From Deltaproteobacteria bacterium CG_4_8_14_3_um_filter_43_13 (GTDB taxonomy: Bacteria; Desulfobacterota; UBA8473), in contig PFIF01000253.1 in NCBI GenBank assembly GCA_002782605.1, forward strand, positions 1 through 7,917: a stretch of DNA of 7,917 nucleotides. The letters run 5' to 3'. The notes under the pieces are model-generated. The model saw only the letters and a program-made list of their open reading frames with translations. It did no database searches and was not told the origin of the DNA. Position 1 is the first letter of the stretch; every line of letters starts with the position of its first letter. Below are positions 5,879-7,917 of the stretch, piece by piece. Both the position numbers and the translations under genes were made by a program.

Positions 5879-6226
5879 ATGCCAGGATTTGATGGAACAG
5901 GACCAAGAGGGCTGGGCCCGATGACCGGGGGTGGAAGAGGATTCTGCAATCCGTCCTTCAGAGGAATGGGGGCTCCCTATATGGGATATCCCTACGGAAC
6001 TCCATACGGATGGGGAAGAAGAGGGATGGGCAGAGGCTTTGGAATGGGAAGAGGCAGAAGATTTTGGGGGCAGATGCCTTTCCCTCCTGGGGCAGGGATG
6101 TCTCCCTTTAGACATCCTATGACCCCAGAGGAGGAGGTACAGTTTTTCAGAGATCATGCCCAGATGTTAAAGGAGGAATTAAATCAGATCAATACCCGGA
6201 TAAGCGAATTGGAGAAAGCAAGCTGA
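5879..6226 (+). CDS. Glycine/arginine-rich DUF5320-type protein with C-terminal coiled coil
   Basis: A 115-residue small protein. The head MPGFDGTGPRGLGPMTGGGR (1-20) followed by GFCNP is the hallmark of the DUF5320 family, found next to NifX-type and MinD-type genes in anaerobes. The middle (about 25-75) is a low-complexity run of G, R, M, Y, F and P, probably disordered. The end (about 82-113) is a predicted helix with a heptad-like pattern, QMLKEELNQINTRISELEK (95-113), probably a coiled coil. There is one cysteine, C23. The family has no established biochemical role; a scaffold or partner for the cluster-binding proteins is suggested by context. The coiled-coil segment is clearly similar to that of NifX-like protein 3 encoded next, which points to hetero-association. 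Confidence 0.85.
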   Translation: MPGFDGTGPRGLGPMTGGGRGFCNPSFRGMGAPYMGYPYGTPYGWGRRGMGRGFGMGRGRRFWGQMPFPPGAGMSPFRHPMTPEEEVQFFRDHAQMLKEELNQINTRISELEKAS

Positions 6227-6311
6227 GAGTAAAAAGCTCGTTTTCCAGTTTTTCAACAGATTGTTTATGCCTGATCCAATAGGCTTATCCGATTGAAAGG
6301 GGGTGAATTAG

Positions 6312-7001
6312 ATGAAAATCTGTATTACTGCTACCGGCCAGGGTTTGGATGCCGAGATTGATCCACGTTTTGGCCGTTGCCAGTACTTTACTATCATTGA
6401 TCCTGATACCATGCAATTTGAATCAATAGAGAACAGTAGCATCGGTGCTTCTGGCGGGGCTGGTATTCAGGCTGCCCAGTTTGTGGCCAATAAAGGAGTA
6501 GAGGTTGTCCTTACGGGAAATGCGGGCCCAAATGCGTACAACACATTACAGGCTGCCGGCATAAGTGTAATTACCGGCGTCTCCGGTAAAGTCAGACAGG
6601 CGGTGGATGGCTATAAAAACGGAAAGTTGCAGCCCCCCGCTTCAGGACCTACAGTAGGTTCTCATTTCGGCACGGGTGGAGGGACAGCTTCAGGTCAAGG
6701 CTTAAGACCTGGCATGGGGGTGGGAAGAGATACAGGGACGGAACAGGCTCAGACCTCAAACGATGATGAGCTTAATGCCTTGAAGGAAAAGTCTCAGACA
6801 CTCAGGTCTGAGTTGCACAACATCATGGATAGGATAGATAAACTGGAGGGAATTAAGAATCCTGTTACCGAAAAACAAACCGTAGGGATCTCAGATGTAA
6901 AAGAAGCCCTGAAAGATAGAGCAGACAGAACTGATCCCGGATCTACTGAAGACACGTATTTTAATTCAACACCGATTCTATTTTCTAGATCCCAGCGATA
7001 A
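6312..7001 (+). CDS. NifX/ORP-type cofactor-binding protein 3 with coiled-coil and tail extension
   Basis: A 229-residue protein, about twice the usual family length. Residues 1-107 are a classical NifX-type domain: TGQGLDAEIDPRFGRCQYF (8-26) with C23, SGGAGIQAAQFVANKGVEVV (47-66), LTGNAGPNAYNTLQAAGI (67-84) and ITGVSGKVRQAVDGYKNGKL (87-106). A Gly/Ser/Thr-rich linker follows (about 108-150), then a coiled coil (152-180) containing QTLRSELHNIMDRIDKLEG (162-180), and a tail with VGISDVKEALKDR (191-203) plus 26 polar residues. The coiled coil matches the DUF5320 neighbour and the GISDVK motif matches the end of Mrp, so this protein may connect the complex. The start at 6312 follows AAAGGGGGTG by 6 bases. 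The preceding 85-base gap shows no convincing promoter. The final stretch after residue 203 has no counterpart I recognise and may be extra sequence gained by loss of a stop. Confidence 0.9.
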   Translation: MKICITATGQGLDAEIDPRFGRCQYFTIIDPDTMQFESIENSSIGASGGAGIQAAQFVANKGVEVVLTGNAGPNAYNTLQAAGISVITGVSGKVRQAVDGYKNGKLQPPASGPTVGSHFGTGGGTASGQGLRPGMGVGRDTGTEQAQTSNDDELNALKEKSQTLRSELHNIMDRIDKLEGIKNPVTEKQTVGISDVKEALKDRADRTDPGSTEDTYFNSTPILFSRSQR

Positions 7002-7044
7002 GTCAATAAATTCAACTGAATATTTGGAAGAGGAGGGATAAAAA

Positions 7045-7278
7045 ATGCCAAGAGGAGATGGAACATGGCCTCCTGGAGGAGGCGGCACGGGCACGGGGAG
7101 GGGCAACAAGGGTGGAAGAGGTAAGGGCGCAGGGAGGATGGGCGGCACGAGGCCAGGAGCCGGTCCCGGCGGAGATTGCATTTGCTCCAATTGCGGTACT
7201 ACAGTCCCCCATCAGGTAGGGACTCCATGTAACCAGATAATCTGTCCAAAATGCGGTACAAGCATGGTGAGGAAGTAA
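7045..7278 (+). CDS. Small glycine-rich protein with C-terminal zinc ribbon
   Basis: A 77-residue protein with ribosome-binding site GGAGGG about 7 bases before the ATG. The N-terminal half (1-43) is almost all G, R, P, T and K and starts MPRGDGTWPP, resembling the MPxxDGTGP head of DUF5320 proteins. The C-terminal half carries six cysteines: C45, C47, C50, C62, C67 and C70, in CICSNCGTTVPHQVGTPC then CPKCGTSMVRK. C47-x2-C50 and C67-x2-C70 form a zinc-ribbon or rubredoxin-like knuckle pair, with C45 and C62 as extra ligands, so zinc, iron or an Fe-S cluster are all possible. Similar C-x-C-P-x-C-G-x3-P-H ribbons are seen beside NifX/MinD clusters in anaerobes. The function is not known; its position suggests an accessory metal-binding or scaffold role. 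Confidence 0.82.
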   Translation: MPRGDGTWPPGGGGTGTGRGNKGGRGKGAGRMGGTRPGAGPGGDCICSNCGTTVPHQVGTPCNQIICPKCGTSMVRK

Positions 7279-7288
7279 GAAAGTTGAA

Positions 7289-7379
7289 TTAGGGCAAGAG
7301 AGTGCAAAATTCAGAGGACCGATGCATTCCCAGGGACATTCCCTACCACCTTGGGAACCTCCTTCCTCTCTTGCCCTAA
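7289..7379. other. 91-base element with 14 bp perfect inverted ends and internal hairpins
   Basis: TTAGGGCAAGAGAG (7289-7302) is the exact reverse complement of CTCTCTTGCCCTAA (7366-7379). Inside, GAGG (7314-7317) can pair with CCTC (7358-7361) and TTCCCAGG (7327-7334) with CCTTGGGAA (7349-7357), or alternatively AGGGA (7332-7336) with TCCCT (7340-7344). It lies between the zinc-ribbon gene and the MinD-type gene. No U-tract follows, so a standard intrinsic terminator is not supported. It may be a processing or stabilising hairpin, a structured leader of the MinD gene, or a small palindromic mobile repeat. Confidence 0.6.
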
Positions 7380-7430
7380 ATAAGATACAAATAAGTAATA
7401 ATCAATTATCTTTGATAGAGGTTATTCTAT

Positions 7431-7917
7431 ATGATAATTTCCATTGCCAGCGGAAAAGGGGGAACCGGAAAGACAACCATAGCTATTAATCTTGCCCTTT
7501 CATTGAAAGATGTCCAGTACATGGATTGTGACGTGGAAGAACCCAATGGCCACCTCTTCTTGAAGCCCCTGATAGAAGAAAGAATCTCCGTGGGTATTCC
7601 GGTCCCTCAGGTGGACGAATCCAGATGCACATATTGCGGCAAGTGTGCCGAGATTTGTGAGTTCAATGCCATTGTGGTAATAAAGAAAAAAGTTCTTCTT
7701 TTTCCCGAACTCTGCCATGGATGTGGGGGGTGTTCGTATCTTTGTCCGGAGGATGCCATAGAAGAGGTGGAGAGGGAGATCGGTGTAATCGAAAGGGGAA
7801 AGGCCGGGCACATTGAGTTTGTCCACGGTCTTTTGCATGTGGGAGAACCAATGGCGCCCCCTCTGATCCGCAGGGAAAAGAAGTTGATAAATGGCCGGAA
7901 GACCGTCATTATTGATT
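7431..7917 (+). CDS. MinD-superfamily ATPase with inserted ferredoxin domain (partial, runs off window)
   Basis: The frame is open from ATG 7431 to the window edge, giving the first 162 residues of a protein usually near 280-300. Deviant Walker A ASGKGGTGKTT (6-16) and YMDCDVEEPN (30-39) place it in the ParA/MinD superfamily. Inserted after residue 60 are two ferredoxin-type [4Fe-4S] motifs: C66-x2-C69-x2-C72-x3-C76 (CTYCGKCAEIC) and C95-x2-C98-x2-C101-x3-C105 (CHGCGGCSYLC). Such ATPases occur as adjacent pairs in ORP-type loci and are thought to drive metal-cluster assembly or insertion using ATP and electrons. A second copy is likely just beyond the window. AGAGG about 8 bases upstream is a moderate ribosome-binding site. 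The ~150-base gap before it, with a large hairpin, leaves open whether it shares the upstream sigma-54 transcript or has its own promoter. Confidence 0.93.
   Translation, partial: MIISIASGKGGTGKTTIAINLALSLKDVQYMDCDVEEPNGHLFLKPLIEERISVGIPVPQVDESRCTYCGKCAEICEFNAIVVIKKKVLLFPELCHGCGGCSYLCPEDAIEEVEREIGVIERGKAGHIEFVHGLLHVGEPMAPPLIRREKKLINGRKTVIID

Noticed and set aside
5831..6157. 108-codon minus-strand ORF over the DUF5320 gene
   Set aside because: Shadow of GC-rich glycine/arginine codons on the other strand; serine/proline-rich low complexity and no start signal.
6227..6311. Promoter or riboswitch before NifX-like protein 3
   Set aside because: Only a weak GCCT/AGGC hairpin and no recognisable promoter elements; read as an ordinary operon gap.
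7500..7909. Minus-strand ORFs of about 100-112 codons
   Set aside because: Antisense to the MinD/ferredoxin gene, whose motifs are unmistakable on the plus strand.

Overview
The window looks like chromosomal DNA of an anaerobic, Gram-negative-type bacterium, most like a sulfate reducer or another Desulfobacterota-type organism. This is inferred from gene content: a sigma-54 activator with a cysteine-bearing PAS domain, three small NifX/ORP-type cofactor-binding proteins, an Mrp/Nbp35-type ATPase and a MinD-type ATPase with two inserted ferredoxin motifs, in the absence of nitrogenase genes. I cannot name a species.

Left part (1-2560): an accessory, partly decayed region. It holds an AT-rich non-coding stretch, a ~118 bp palindromic repeat element flanked by a 14 bp direct repeat, one stand-alone B12-binding radical SAM enzyme on the minus strand (323-1918), and a short minus-strand ORF (2106-2339) that resembles the zinc-finger N-terminus of an ISL3-type transposase. 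A run of AAGGATTC octamers precedes the next gene.

Right part (2562-7917): a coherent plus-strand regulon. A PAS-AAA+-Fis activator (2562-3896) is followed by a cluster of TTGCA/TGCAA palindromes (3908-3954) and a near-perfect sigma-54 -24/-12 promoter (4054-4068). Downstream come NifX-like protein 1, the Mrp ATPase, NifX-like protein 2, a glycine-rich DUF5320-type protein, NifX-like protein 3 with a long tail, a glycine-rich zinc-ribbon protein, and the start of a MinD/ferredoxin ATPase cut by the window edge. Several genes are joined by short gaps and strong GGAGG ribosome-binding sites.

Working model (inference): the set resembles the orange-protein (ORP, Mo-Cu cluster) loci of Desulfovibrio, which are controlled by sigma-54 and the redox-sensing activator OrpR. 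The ATPases would assemble or deliver a metal-sulfur cluster to the NifX-fold proteins, and the activator would sense redox state through its PAS cysteines. The less familiar part is a set of shared sequence modules: a coiled-coil common to the DUF5320 protein and NifX-like 3, a G-[MI]-S-[DE]-V-K-x-x-L tail common to Mrp and NifX-like 3, and an MPxxDGT glycine-rich head common to the DUF5320 and zinc-ribbon proteins. These suggest a physically interacting complex.
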